Of a stretch of 64,000 nt of DNA, positions 10,457-21,690 are shown in pieces. The stretch is from Pseudopyrenochaeta lycopersici (Eukaryota; Ascomycota; Dothideomycetes; Pleosporales; Pseudopyrenochaetaceae), in the NCBI GenBank assembly GCA_003313425.1, contig NHZP01000016.1:1050003-1114002 (forward strand), read 5' to 3'. The stretch's first letter is position 1. Each line of letters opens with the position of its first letter. Under the pieces are notes generated by a model. It did no database searches. It had not been told where the DNA came from and was given only the letters and a program-made list of their open reading frames with translations. The position numbers were made by a program, and so were the translations under genes.

Positions 10457-12681
10457 GTCGGAGGCTTTGCTCGCGACGTGCCTTGTCGAGACGACAAAGA
10501 AATGATTCCAAGGAATAGTCGAATCAACGGGCCTGAATGATGGTAAGAGTGTAAGGAATGGTAGAGAGATGAAGACAAGCTTGTTGTGTGCGTGGGTGAG
10601 TATGCTCAGCGCACTTGCTTAAGAGTGTGAAGCGGGTGAGAACGACTCGGACTCACGTGCGGCCCTTGGAACGACGACTGGATGGGGACTTGCAGTTCCT
10701 GGTCGTTCACCCGTCTGGTGACTGTGAATCCAGAGCAACGGGATATCGGGTAGCCAAGGGGATGGCGATGCGGACAGGTGACGGGTGCCTGCCTCTATTT
10801 AAGGGTTAAGCACGAGACACTAGGAGGTTGGGTACGGAAGTGATAGACAACAGTGACGCACGAAGGGCCCGCCCGCGTACAAAAACTAACAGTGAGAAGT
10901 TCCCGGGCACAGGCACGTCCTTGGGTCGAGAAGAAGCGTGCAATCAGGCTGGCAGTACCATTCATATGGCACTTGTCCTGCATCGAGGCACCCTTATGCA
11001 GACTTCTACCTGGGTTCTTGGCTGCAGGAGACAGTTGCAGTTTGGATGGCCCTCAAAGAGCCGCTGCCGGGACACGGTACCTTGGTTCACACTAGAGACC
11101 AGCCTATATGCGGGCTAACAAGTCAACAAGATCCATTTCACAGGCGCCGCCGTCCTCGGAGCAAGCGAAGCCCCGGTCAGGAGGCTTCTTGATCGTGTCG
11201 AGCATTAGCCGCTGCGACTGCATCTTTGGCTGTAAGAGGAGAAGAGCACATGGGGGCCTCCTGAAAGGCTGTCTGCAAAGAACGTCGAAGTGTGCGGGCC
11301 GGACGGGTGGTCGAAAGAGACGAAGAGTGGGTCTTGGCAGGCTAGTGCCCGCAGATCATACTAGCGACATCCCAGCCACTGGCTCCACTCCCCACCACAG
11401 CCGCATGCACGACCAGCTCACCGCCGCCCAACCAGCGTGCTGCTGTCCGACGTCGTCTGCGCCAATTATCCTCAACGAGCAGAGTAATTGCATCGGTAAC
11501 TGTCAAACGCTGGATTCGAGTTCTTGACCAGGCAAAGCGTTACTGTGTCACCCTGTTCGTGAAGCAATTAGTTCAGTCAGCCTGCATCCGCAATCTGGGG
11601 CCGGCTTTGTAAATCTCCATATTATAATACGACCAGCGTTCATTTGTTCTGTTCGCCACCTCCGCTTTAAAATGTCTGCCGGCAGAACTCCCCTCATAAA
11701 CGTGTCTATTAGGCGCGTACCATGACAGCGCATGAGGCTGGTATGTCCTGCATCCTGGCCGCGTGGAAAATGTGCACAATTGATGGGCTCCCTTGCCTTG
11801 ACAACAAGGTCGACGAAAACACAACGAGAACTGCCAGAGTCCTGGCCTGTGGCTCAAGTGGGTCATCGCCGTCCAATGTGGCACGTTACCATGCGTAGCC
11901 TCAGCAACTTTATCCGCCACTCCGCTTTCCTTTTCTGTGCGCTCCCCACAGAGCCCACTTGGCTGTAACGCACCGGTCAATATTGGACGCTTCACTGCCA
12001 CTATGACGGTGCTTTCCGTATGAAGGCAGAATCCTGTGAAGGCTGTCCTTAATTACCTTCTCTGGCCGGACGAAACAGGAAGTCGGAGCTTTTTTTGACA
12101 CCAGCACAGGGCCGAGGATGAGGGCTTATGTGCATGGTTCAAAATCATAAAAGCCCACAGTCTCTCTTACAACTGGATTTGGTGAAGCACCAGCCACCAA
12201 CAAGTGCTTAGCAAGCTTGGCTTCTTTAGAAGCCCACTATTTTTTTCGGCGAACACAAACTCACCTTGCCACTATTGGCCTGCGCCTCCTCCCATCAATT
12301 ATGGATAGACTTTCTGCCCCACGTCTGCATGCAATGGCAAACGATGCAGCAACGCGGTGAGGAGCCTCAAGATGAGCTTATGGCCTAAAATTTCTCCGGT
12401 TCTATAACCAAACATTACCAAGATACCCTATTGGGGCTGGCAAATTATACTGCGAATATAATGACCTCGCCAATTCAGCGATCGATTCACGCAATTCCTA
12501 CTTGCGTCACATTTGATGTGATTGAGCAACGATACAGTTCCAAAGGACATAGATCACCCTCCGAAATTGCACGGATGAGCGCACGAGTCCCTTTGTTTAT
12601 ATAGAGCAGTACTGTCCGCGCAACAAGCCTTCTGGGGACTGGAAGTAGACTATTCTCAATTCAAAGCAGCGAAGCTTTGAA

Positions 12682-12716
<35 letters not shown>

Positions 12717-13589
12717 CACACGTCAAATATGTACTATATCCACGATGTTATACCACGATAATACTCTCGCACACGCTGGAAAATGCACTGGAAACATTGT
12801 CCTCCTTGCTGTGCAATCAACAAGACTTTCAATGATTACTAGCGGCATAATGGATTCATCATGTCCTACAAGGCTAGGAATATCGCCAATGCTTTGGTTG
12901 TGATGGCAGTTGACAACAGGCACCAGCCAAGCTGTTTCATCTAGGAGCAGCTATTCTTATTTCCAGTCGATTGTAGTTCAATTTCGGCCCCAAGCGCGTG
13001 ATGCGTTGTTCCATGTATCGTTTGCTCTCCAAACACAATTTATTTACCCACTGTTAGCTCCGTGGCATGCCACCATTCTATTACCAGTGGGACCTCGCTC
13101 AGTGTTAAAAGCGGTAGGCTAAACTGGACATGCCCGGCCACCTCTTGCCCCTATGTGATTGGGGTGTATACTCGGAGTGGTACAAAGGGCTATATTTGCG
13201 TCAAACTTTTCTAGATAGGTACAAGCCTATACATCCCGGTCAGTCGACTTAGCCTCTTAGCAGAATGCTTATGAACTTCATCTCGTTAATACCAGTACCC
13301 ATATCTGTTTCCAGGTTTCTCAAGCCGCCAGCATTTGTTATATAGTCTCGTACATGATCACCTTTTCGTATTCAACTTTTGGTCCCTTATGAAGTGGACC
13401 GCACACCAATGCTACCCCCCTGTTTTACGTAGTGCATCTGTAATGTCGGGGCTGGTACGATCTTAGGCATTCAAGAGCTGGCTAACATACCGTATCAATC
13501 TGTGGTCTCGTCTGTGGTCTGGTGTCATCGGCTGTGACACTTGGTGGCAATAGGTCCATTTTAAAAATTCCTTATAGCTCTCAAACTAA
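10457..13589. other. Gene-poor interval, 3.1 kb
   Basis: Promoter of the S41 peptidase gene at the left. The rest has only short overlapping frames on both strands (for example 10828-11118, 11108-11527, 11573-12001) without family resemblance. A compound dinucleotide microsatellite lies at 12682. The right end (about 13000-13589) may contain further decayed 3' sequence of the pseudogene that follows, but I could not align it. Confidence 0.5.
12682..12721. repeat. Compound (AC)n(AT)n microsatellite
   Basis: About eleven AC dinucleotides, then about seven AT, then three AC, uninterrupted. A simple-sequence repeat in non-coding DNA, probably length-variable between strains. Confidence 0.9.
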
Positions 13590-14690
13590 GAAGATTGGGT
13601 CTAGAAAGAAGTTATACCAGGAAAGCACTAAATTAGCTCCGAAATGGGGTCCCATACTGAATTGGCGTTCGCGATGCCAACCTTCTTTTCTAGTTGGATG
13701 ATACATCCCAGGTTGTCGTCGGAAGCACGCAGAATGTCCCACAAATACCCTTTTCATGCAACCCTGATGATTCACTGAGAAGGCATTGACTGCCATATAC
13801 GTGGGAGTGCTACTGGAATCAATGCTCCATACATTTAGTGTATCAGCGGAACCCTCTGTGGGTACAGTCGGGTACGCCTTCCAAGTTCCTTGCGCAACTC
13901 TGTCAACGGTCCCATCAACACCACTTCGAATAACCCAGAAAGGGCAGAAGTCATTTCACTATTAACGACACGAAACTAGCCATCTGGCATCACAACCAAT
14001 GAGTCGAACTATTGATCGACTCTAAGGCCACAATATGAGACAAGAGGCCCATAGAATCCGTTCTGCTTCCATTCCCCGCCCACGACCACATTGGCCATGA
14101 TATTTAGCATTCACATAAATTTGACTCTCAGTGGCGTATAGGTACATACCAGCACCACCGGTCACGGTGAATAGCCCGAACTTGGCCCACACGTAGTTCA
14201 GTGGCAAACCAGCAAGCACAGGCCCAAACGATAATGCGGCTTGAACATTCTCAAATGCTGTGATGCAGCTGTATTATGCGTGGAGCTTTAAGGGTGGAAG
14301 TCATTCCTGTAAGGTGTGTACGAGGGAGCAACAGAGGCAGCTTGGAACAATGGCAGGACAGCTAGGATGTCGCAGCTGGCGTCGCTGCGCAAAAGCTGAT
14401 CATGGCCTGTCGTCACGACCTGTGAGGCGAATATTATGATTCGTTGCAAAACACACAGCTTGTTGAATATCCGTACCTGATTTGACTGGGAGTGGTAGTC
14501 AGAAAGTGGCCCAAATTCGTCACTGCTGTTGATTGGAATGACACTCGAAAGCGCAGCCTTCCATACTTCGGAGTCTGGCCAGTCAATATTTTTCTTTGGT
14601 TTCTGGTAGCTGAAGCGCGTTTTCGTAGTATTGGGCTGCGTGTGTAAGATTCTTGAGAAGAGAATCGGTGCCGCTTCAACTAGATGCAAC
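13590..14690 (-). pseudogene. Decayed FAD-linked oxidoreductase (berberine-bridge/AA7-like)
   Basis: No intact frame, but minus-strand fragments in different frames line up in order with an FAD-linked oxidase. Near 14600 there is WPDSEVWKAALSSV (the usual N-terminal WPS..W..LN.SV segment). Near 14420-14390 is TTGHDQLLRSDA (the GHD FAD-binding strand, normally TGHD.LGRS). Near 14150 is FTVTGGAGMYLY (the G.G.Q strand). At about 14090-14010 come NVVVGGEWKQNG and YCGLRVDQ, then TAG, then VVMPDG, TAG, FRVVNSE. At about 13920-13850 are FWVIRSGVDGTVDRV and TWKAYPTVP (normally FWAIRGGG.GTFGVV). At least two in-frame stops and several frame changes break it. DG-TAG-FR is consistent with CAG to TAG. 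The C-terminal domain is not recognisable. It is separate from the intact AA7 gene at 4584-6593 and lacks the chitin-binding part as far as I can see. Confidence 0.66.
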
Positions 14691-15445
14691 GAATCAATGG
14701 ATTGGGAACAAGACAGTCACTCGCGAAGGTGGTTAAATGGGAAGAAATCTATAGAATATATTTGCGTTGGTTTTCATGCGTAAACGATCGCATATTGCGA
14801 ACTGACTGTGGTCTAGTTTCGCTGGGTTGTCCCTCCACCAATCAGCTTCGCATTGCACCCAACATGTTCATTTTCGCTCTGCTTGCATCTATCTTCCGAT
14901 CTTTCCGCATACTGGCTCCATCCGACGGCTCAAGAGGTAGACAGGGATTGACAAAGGTGATAATTTTACGGCCACCTATCCCCTACGATGTTTTCGCAGC
15001 CAAGCCCAGTGATGAAATGGATGAGACTGGTAAGACATGCTGAACGTAGAATAACAGATACGTGCACGCTTGCAAGAGCTGAATTCAAACATAACTTTCT
15101 CTTATGACAAACTTTGTCTATGACTAGGCCGCGGTCTCGATTTCGCCCCGTGCTATCCTTGGTGTCTTGAATGGGAGTTAACTCATATAAACAAAGTCTG
15201 CAACCAGCTGACGGGGATGCAATCAATTATTCGGGTATTAGATGCAAAAAGTACAGCTCTTGCAAGCAACTAATGATGGTTTGCGAGACTGTCCAAGTTG
15301 TCGCCTTCTAGGATATCACTATCCTGCATGACGCTCGTACTCTTCTTCCCACTCCTTGCTTCTGCCCCTCGTTAGATGTACGTGGAAATGTATCAGTCCT
15401 CATTGACGGGTCTGAGGGCCCTCTCATTATGATGAATGGGCCATA
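14691..15445. other. Intergenic between pseudogene and VTC gene
   Basis: About 750 bp. A 119-codon plus-strand frame (14684-15043) and an 86-codon minus-strand frame (14966-15226) are not protein-like. Contains the 3' region of the VTC gene. Confidence 0.45.
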
Positions 15446-17961
15446 TCAGATTTTTAGTTCCATCCGCTCGTCAACAAACGACGTACTATCGAGAAGATGA
15501 TGCTTTCGTTCGTTGATTAAAGCCTTGTACTGTCATCCGCGTTAGTTTCAACACAGTGCGCGTTTTCAGGGGCATCACGGCATCACCGTACGTACCTTGA
15601 AGCCAAAATTCAAACACAGCGCGACCGCCAAACCCACACAGACCACCAGCGGCCCGGCAACTGCGTCAAAATCCTTTCCACTGCGCTCTCTAATCAGCTT
15701 ACTCCTGTACCAATACATGCCATATCCCCAAGCAAGCGTGAACGCTGCAATGGAAGTATACACCACTGCGAGAGAGCGCGCAACATTATTGCCTTCTCCT
15801 GCCGCATTATATAGGCCGAGGGAGAGTGAGGCAAGTAACACGGAAACATGCTGCCACTTGATAAAGGTACGTTGATTCGCAAGCCAGACTTTGGCTTCAA
15901 CGCGCACAGGACCTTGATCTTTGATCCAGACACCAGGGTGCCTGATACCAGGCGGTAGTTTGATTTTGTGTTGTTGTTTGCGGGCGTATTTTGAGGTCGA
16001 GAAAGAAGGAAAAAGGGAGGCAAGGCCGCTGGCTTTGGACTTATTACTAAATGGTTGCGTGTCATCTTCGTCTGAATCGACTTCCTCGTTGATGCGGTTG
16101 CCATTCTCTAGCTGGAACTGGTGCGACAGATGTGAGCCAACTGTTGGTAGAGGCAGCTTTACCACCGGCTGTGATTGTGCTGCTGCACTGGCGCTCTTCG
16201 GCGCGGAGCGTGCAGCGGCTGGTGATCCAACGGGTGAGGCAATGGAAGCACGGTAGCTAGGGCTTGCGCGGGCGCCAAAAAGAGAGCCAACTGCGAATTC
16301 ATCCTCAGCAGCTTTGCGCTTCTTTTCTTGCTCGTCATCGAATGCTTTCTCGGGCTCTTTTCTGATATCGTTGTCGACCTCGCTGAGCCAAAAGGGGAAC
16401 GTGTTGACGTTGTCTTCAAAGAGCTTCGCAACACCATGGACAAATTTTGAGAAGCGGGGCGACTCCTTGACAAGGTGGGAGTGTATCAAATCCTCAATCC
16501 ACTCATATTTCTTGGTCCCTTTTACCTTGATTTCGAGCAGAGCGTAGGGAAACTTGTGGATCTCCCCCTTCTTGATTGCCTTGAATGGAAATTCCATGTT
16601 GCCGTTGTCGATGTCGCGCCTGTGCCAGTCATCGGGATCGCGGCAGGGCCTGTCCATGTCCAAAGCATCCTCGCGGATCAAGGCGAGGTTGGTATCGAGA
16701 GAGATGCGGACGCGGTCGTCGCCAGGAATCTGGAAGGCAGTTCGGGTGTAGTTGGCTCTCAGTACGGGCTGCAGTTTCTCCTTCTTGACAAAGTTTTGAA
16801 TATCGTCGACTGCTTTTCTAAAGTGGTCCACGTCCTTTTGGTCCTTGTTCGACCGCTGCAGCTTGTCGATGCTCTTCTCCATGTGGTACTTGTCCTCGAG
16901 AAAAGCTTGCACGTATTTGGCTTTGATGGGGAATCGCACTTCTTCGGCAGCATTGCCCTCCTTAATGACTTTCTTCTCAAACAAGATCTCGGGCTTCTCT
17001 GCGAGCTGTCCATACCACCGAAGGCGCAGCGAGGAGGCGTCGGGTTTGCTATTGACTTTATCCGAGTACAGTGAGAAGTTGGGGTTGTCAAAGTATATCG
17101 ATGTAATGGTTGGGTCGCGCTGGGTGCCTTCGGCAACCTTGGACGACTGTGGGTTGTACACGAGGACGGGCAGGCGGCGGAGGATGACGGTCTTGGCTTC
17201 GAAGAGGTTGTCCATGTGCACCCAGACTGTTGTGGGTAAGCTCTTGCACGCGGCTGATGTGGCATTATTGACTTACACTTGTGAGAGACGAAGCCCTCGC
17301 CGCTCGTGCTGCTCTCGCCAAAGGACAGAGCGTCTCGAGGCTTGCCCTCCAAGCTCTGCCGGACAAACGAGTAGAGCGCCGACAGCCTGTACAGCAGCGG
17401 CGAGGCATCTTCGGTGTGGAGCGGATGGCGGGCAATGCGGGCATCGATGAAGGGACGCAGCTTGTACGAGCTGCCACGGATCTTGTCGTGTTTCTTGGTT
17501 GCCTTGATGATGGCAGTGAAGTTTAGCCGGCTAAAGCCCTCGAGTTCCTTGGTCTCTCGCGTGATACTGTCCAGCTCGCGCAGCACCTCGTTCAACAGCC
17601 TCTCCCTTTCCTGCAGACTGAGGTCCGCTTTCTTGGAGTCGTCGCCGGCCTGCGTAAACAAGCCCTCGCCGGCCTTGTCATCTTGCGCGTCCTCTGACCG
17701 AATGCCAATGGTCAATGGCTCTAGCTTCTTCTCGCATGCAGAAGTCCGGTCGCGCAGCTTCTGCGAAATATCCCGGATGAAGTCGTGCACCTTCTCCAGC
17801 TGCACGTTGGCTAGCTCGTCCACGAATGCACTCTCGTCGTCGGCGGTCCAGCTGTCGTCATCCTCATTGTCCTTGAGCAGTTTCTTGAGCTTGTCATAGT
17901 CGATGTACTTGTCTTTCCACGGCGCGTAGACGCTCTTGCGCAGAGTCGTGCCAAACTTCAT
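15446..17961 (-). CDS. VTC2: Vacuolar transporter chaperone subunit, Vtc2/Vtc3 type (SPX + VTC domains)
   Basis: Three exons, complement(join(15446..15529,15596..17226,17277..17961)), 799 aa. Introns are 50 bp (GTAAGT/ACAG, joining HK to FWVH) and 66 bp (GTACGT, CTAAC branch, ACAG). The last 28-codon exon would be missed if the frame were simply read through to the stop at 15575. Domains in order: SPX inositol-pyrophosphate sensor (1 to about 190, starting MKFGTTLRKSVY), polyphosphate-polymerase-like tunnel domain (about 225-550, with LRLRWYG near 297, VRISLDT near 403, LLEIKVK near 460 and RFSKFVHG near 490), a low-complexity acidic linker, and a C-terminal Vtc1-like domain with three membrane helices (about 686-774). 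The WHRRDID and EWIEDLIHSHL segments resemble Vtc2/3 rather than Vtc4, so it is probably the accessory subunit of the vacuolar polyphosphate-synthesising complex and not the polymerase itself. Confidence 0.92.
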
Positions 17962-18144
17962 TGTCGGCCAAGTGTCGCGCCTGAGCAAAGGATGTGGGGT
18001 GCAGGAAGCTGTAGCTACAGCAATTGCATTCGTGACAATAGCGCAGCAGAAGAAATGGCAGTCCAGAAAAGCCCTGCGTCGAGCAAGAAGCTGGTCGGGC
18101 GGGTGGGGAGCTTCTTTGCGCCAGTGCCCAGCCAATTGGACGAG

Positions 18145-18150
18145 CACGTG
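18145..18150. promoter_or_regulatory. CACGTG E-box upstream of the VTC gene
   Basis: CACGTG lies 184 bp upstream of the VTC2-type start codon. In yeast and Neurospora the phosphate-starvation bHLH factors (Pho4, NUC-1) bind this core and VTC genes belong to the PHO regulon. The hexamer is also common by chance in this window, so the assignment is suggestive only. Confidence 0.35.
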
Positions 18151-18405
18151 TTTTCCTTGTCACAGGTCGTCATAGGCGCGCACAGTGGCTTCCAGCTTAG
18201 CAACCATCTATCATCTACTTGGGCTGGCGATTTCGAATTGGCTGAATCATATCACGCACATGCTGGACGATGATGCTTCCTGCACACGTTATTGTCCCAT
18301 TAGATCATTTTGATCTTCAGTGGTAATTGTATGGCTTGTGAAATGGCTGCTCGTGTTCTACAAAGAGTAGTAGGGTATGACGATTGTCTCAAGGGACATG
18401 GCCGG

Positions 18406-18443
18406 CCAATGGCGTTTTGCGCAGACATCATCTTGCTCATTGG
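18406..18443. promoter_or_regulatory. Paired CCAAT boxes upstream of TRM9
   Basis: CCAAT at 18406-18410 and its inverse ATTGG at 18439-18443, about 61-98 bp upstream of the TRM9 start. This is the core recognised by the fungal CCAAT-binding (HAP) complex. Placement is typical, but function is inferred. Confidence 0.35.
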
Positions 18444-18503
18444 TTTAGGCCAGTCTTCCAAAAATCACATCTCTAACCTTTCAACCGGTGCCATAGCGCC
18501 AAA

Positions 18504-19367
18504 ATGGCAGAATCAGAAGCTCAGGGTGCAGACTACGAAGCGCAGCATGTGCACTCTGTCTACGAAGAGATCGCGTCTCACTTTTCATCCACACGGTATA
18601 AGGTGTGCGTCGCCCCTCAATATGCAAAATACGCATTTAGCTAACCCCATTGAGCCCTGGCCGATAGTAGAGCGCTTCCTCAAGGAGCAAAATGACGGCG
18701 CAGTGGGCGCAGATGTGGGATGCGGTAATGGCAAGTATCTTGCGGTAAACAAAAATGTTTTCATTGTGGGCTCGGATCGGTGAGCTTTACTAGTCATATG
18801 CTACGAATATGTACATTGATGGACGCCAGGTCCACAAATCTCGTCAAGATCGCAAAACAACACCAACCACACTCTACCATCGTTGCAGACAACCTCTCGC
18901 TGCCTCATCCCCAAGGAGCCTTCGACTTTGTCATCTCCATAGCAGTCATCCACCATCTCTCTACGTCAGCTCGACGAATAGAAGCTGTAAAACATGTCTT
19001 GGATCTTCTCCGACCTTCATTGGAATCCAAATCACAGTGTCGAGGCAGGGCATTAATCTATGTCTGGGCTTTAGAGCAGAAAGATAGCCGGAGAGGGTGG
19101 GATGAGGGACATGAGCAGGATGTCATGGTGCCATGGGTCTTGAAGCAGAAGAAAGAGAGGGACCCTAGGCAGAAGAAAACGAAGGATGCTTCAAACGTGG
19201 CGGTGTCGGAGGGAGAGCCGAAGCCGGATGGTGACAAGACTTTCTTGAGGTACTACCATTTATATAGAAAAGGTGAGCTTGAAAGCGACATCGAGCAAGC
19301 TAACGGAGTTGTGCTGGATGCTGGATATGAAAAGGATAATTGGTGGGCAATTGCGTGTCCAAAATAG
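18504..19367 (+). CDS. TRM9: tRNA wobble-uridine carboxyl methyltransferase (Trm9/ALKBH8 family)
   Basis: Three exons, join(18504..18602,18655..18779,18830..19367), 253 aa, with 52- and 50-bp introns (donors GTGTGC and GTGAGC; CTAAC branch in the first). Splicing gives the family N-terminus YEEIASHFSSTRYKPWPIVERFL, the SAM-binding motif I GADVGCGNGKYL (about 51-62) and motif II VGSDRS. Later motifs are DNLSLPHPQGAFDFVISIAVIHHL and YVWALEQ. The C-terminal YYHLYRKGELESD and WWAIACPK also match. Trm9, with Trm112, methylates the 5-carboxymethyl group on uridine-34 of some tRNAs to give mcm5U and tunes decoding of A-ending codons. Acts in the cytosol. It converges on RCE1 with only 133 bp between stop codons. 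Confidence 0.94.
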
Positions 19368-19500
19368 CTGCGTACAACCAAATGCCTGCTAAGCTAAGCC
19401 TCGTTATTCACTATGTTTATTCTAGGCATCTACATCCATGTCTCACAACATAGGTCTCTTTGCCCGAGAAACCCTCCCCCACCTCTAATATAGCTGAAGT

Positions 19501-20638
19501 CTATGTCTTCACCAACTCAACAGGTAGAGCATAGCTGCTTTCAGTCAAAGTGAACAGCTGGTGATAGAAGCCTATCGCACCTGCGATGAGTACGACATAG
19601 TAGGCTGCGGTCCAGCCAAGGCCCTGGCCCTGGTACGCTGGAATACTCTTGTGCTCATCGCGCTTCTTGTCAAGATCTGGGGGCCCGATTGGAGCGCCTG
19701 GTTCTACTCCAACACGACCGTAGAATCGGGGAAGTCCCATCCAATTACAGAATGTGTGCGCTAGCATGCATGTGTAGACATTGCCTGTGCGAATGAAGAC
19801 AAACGCGGCGAAGAAGCCAAACAGTGACGTGTACGTGAACTGAAAGAGCGAGCGGAGGACGGTCACGACAAAGGGGACCTCAGGATGAGTGATGCGGAAC
19901 TCGTAGAGGTGATGCAGGTGTGCGATGCCGAAATATAGCGGGGTTAGAAAGACAATCTGTTTTCCTGAGAAGTGAGCCAGGACGTGGAGGGGTACAATGA
20001 ATGATCGCCAAACGAGTTCTTCGCTGACAGGGCCCTGCTTCTTGTCAGCAGTGCACAAAGGCTGTTGAGACATGGTACGCACGACTACGAAGTTTCTGTA
20101 TCCAATCCAGCTGCTCAATGTCTCATGGACGCCTTTCAACTTTAGCCAGTCCCTCCAGCCGCCATCGACAACACCGTGCTCGAAGATGGGCCCTGCGAAG
20201 AGTATCATCACAAGGAGCATGGTTTGCGCGGTGTCCAAGAGAGAGATGGGCCAGAGACCCAGCAGGCGGAACACTTGCGATGCGGGGACGTCATGCTTGT
20301 AGAGCAGGGCGACGGTGATGGCAAAGCAGACAAGAGTAGACAGAGTCACTGCGCGGGTCCTGGCGCGTATCGACGAGGGTGCATCGCGCGTGAGAGTCGG
20401 CGACGGTCGCGTGGCGGTGGACAGGTAGAAGGGTATTACGTAGATGAAGACGTAGACAGCCTGCAGAGTTGGTTGGCAGGAGTCCAGGTTTGGAACACGT
20501 TGATGCCTCGGCGCAGGATTGGCTGAGAAGAAGAGTCGGCCATGGTGGGGGTGGGAGCTTCAAACATACCGATAGGAGAGCGGCGGTGCTGGGGGCGAGG
20601 GGGGGCGCTTTGGGGACTGGCGACTGATCAGACTTCAT
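19501..20638 (-). CDS. RCE1: CAAX prenyl endopeptidase Rce1
   Basis: Three exons, complement(join(19501..20034,20083..20460,20570..20638)), 326 aa. The first intron (109 bp, GTATGT/TGCAG) joins STAALLS to AVYVFIYVIPFYL. The second (48 bp, GTGCGT/GCAG) is a multiple of three without a stop, so it is hidden inside the open frame; removing it joins YRNFVV to GPVSEELVWRS as in other Rce1 proteins. Catalytic motifs of the ABI/CPBP glutamic protease fold are present: EE..xR at Glu154, Glu155 and Arg159, FGIAH with His188, and HTFCN with His242 and Asn246. Multiple membrane helices throughout. It removes the last three residues (-AAX) from prenylated proteins such as Ras and a-factor-like pheromones at the ER. 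Size matches yeast Rce1 (315 aa). Confidence 0.93.
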
Positions 20639-21690
20639 GGCAGCATGGCAGCATGAGGCAGACGGGAGTGGATCGCGTGGGCGTTAAACAAACGTCGTGG
20701 GCCCCGAGGAGGGAGGCACACAGGCCAATGGATGGCGACTTACCGCCTTTGACATGCCTCTGGTACATGTCTTCCAGCGCGCTGAAACCAGCTCGCCAGC
20801 CTTTGGTGGGCGGGGGCATTTGGAGATGCTGCGAATGTGCAGTCGACGCCGTCGAGGGCGCCGTCATATAGCTCGCGCCCGCTGCCGTCTTGCTCTAGCA
20901 GTTTCCCTCTCCTCACCATCCGTCGACTACCCGTCAGCCGCGGTCACGTGCGAACTGCCGCTCCCAACCCGCGCCAACTCACCCCAGCCCCACCGTCGGC
21001 GAACCCCTGCAGCTCGCTCACCGCACCGCCTAGTGGTGGAGCAGGGCGGCCCTGCAACAGCCCGTGGCCTCACGTCACTGGCTCGCTGGCTGCGCTGGGA
21101 ATAATTGCCCTCATTTCGCGATACACGAGAACGCGTCAAGCTGTATCGATAGTCTATCAGCTGTCCGGGGGCCTCGCTGAACGAGGGGCTTCCTGGAGCG
21201 CATCGCACAGCTTGCGCAATTACTGGAGCTCGACAGCGTGGCCAAGGCGCACACTCTGCGTCCACAAGAAGACGACTTGTCCGAACCAGGGTTTGTCGTC
21301 TGCACAAAAAAGACTTCGCGGCTCGTGCTGCACTGCTGCCAGGGACCTGCAGCGCGAACCTGCATCTTGCAGCAGCGACGAATCCCATTTGGGCTTGCCC
21401 TCTTGGCCGACTTATCATCTGCGCTCCACTCCTCATCCTCTTTTCCTCGCGTCTCCAAACCTCTGATGCCTTCGGGCCCTCTCCGTCTCTCTTTTTGACT
21501 TGTTTGTATAGCATCTTCTTGTCACTCTTTTGGACCGAAGCATCCATACACGCCTTCTTTTCACTCTCTTTGTTCTTGTGCCTACGTTTTCTTATTCTTT
21601 TCCCCCATCCTTCATGCTCGGTTTCAGCTTGGCCACTCGCCTCCAACATCTCACAATCCGGGGATACACGGCACAAGGTCCCACCGCAGC
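20639..21690. promoter_or_regulatory. Divergent intergenic region, RCE1 / Ser-rich protein
   Basis: About 1.05 kb, GC-rich at the left and pyrimidine-rich on the plus strand just before 21691 (runs of CTTTT and CCTC), the usual look of a fungal 5' leader. It is crossed by a 376-codon antisense frame that is not a gene. Confidence 0.5.

Larger units (their letters stand above)
17962..18503. promoter_or_regulatory. Shared promoter region of VTC2-type gene and TRM9
   Basis: A 542-bp divergent intergenic region. It contains a CACGTG palindrome and CCAAT boxes (separate entries). Antisense frames from the VTC gene run into it and are shadows. Confidence 0.5.

Noticed and set aside
10828..11527. 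Overlapping plus-strand frames (84-139 codons)
   Set aside because: Several frames are open at once over the same DNA, which is the behaviour of stop-poor GC-rich non-coding sequence, and none looks like a protein domain.
14684..15043. 119-codon plus-strand frame next to the pseudogene
   Set aside because: No family resemblance and no consistent composition; it starts inside the decayed oxidase gene on the opposite strand.
15575..15595. Direct read-through end of the VTC protein (VRTMP-like tail)
   Set aside because: The sequence at the junction is a strong GTACGT donor, and a branch site plus ACAG acceptor 50-60 bp on lead to a 28-codon in-frame exon, so I prefer the spliced C-terminus.
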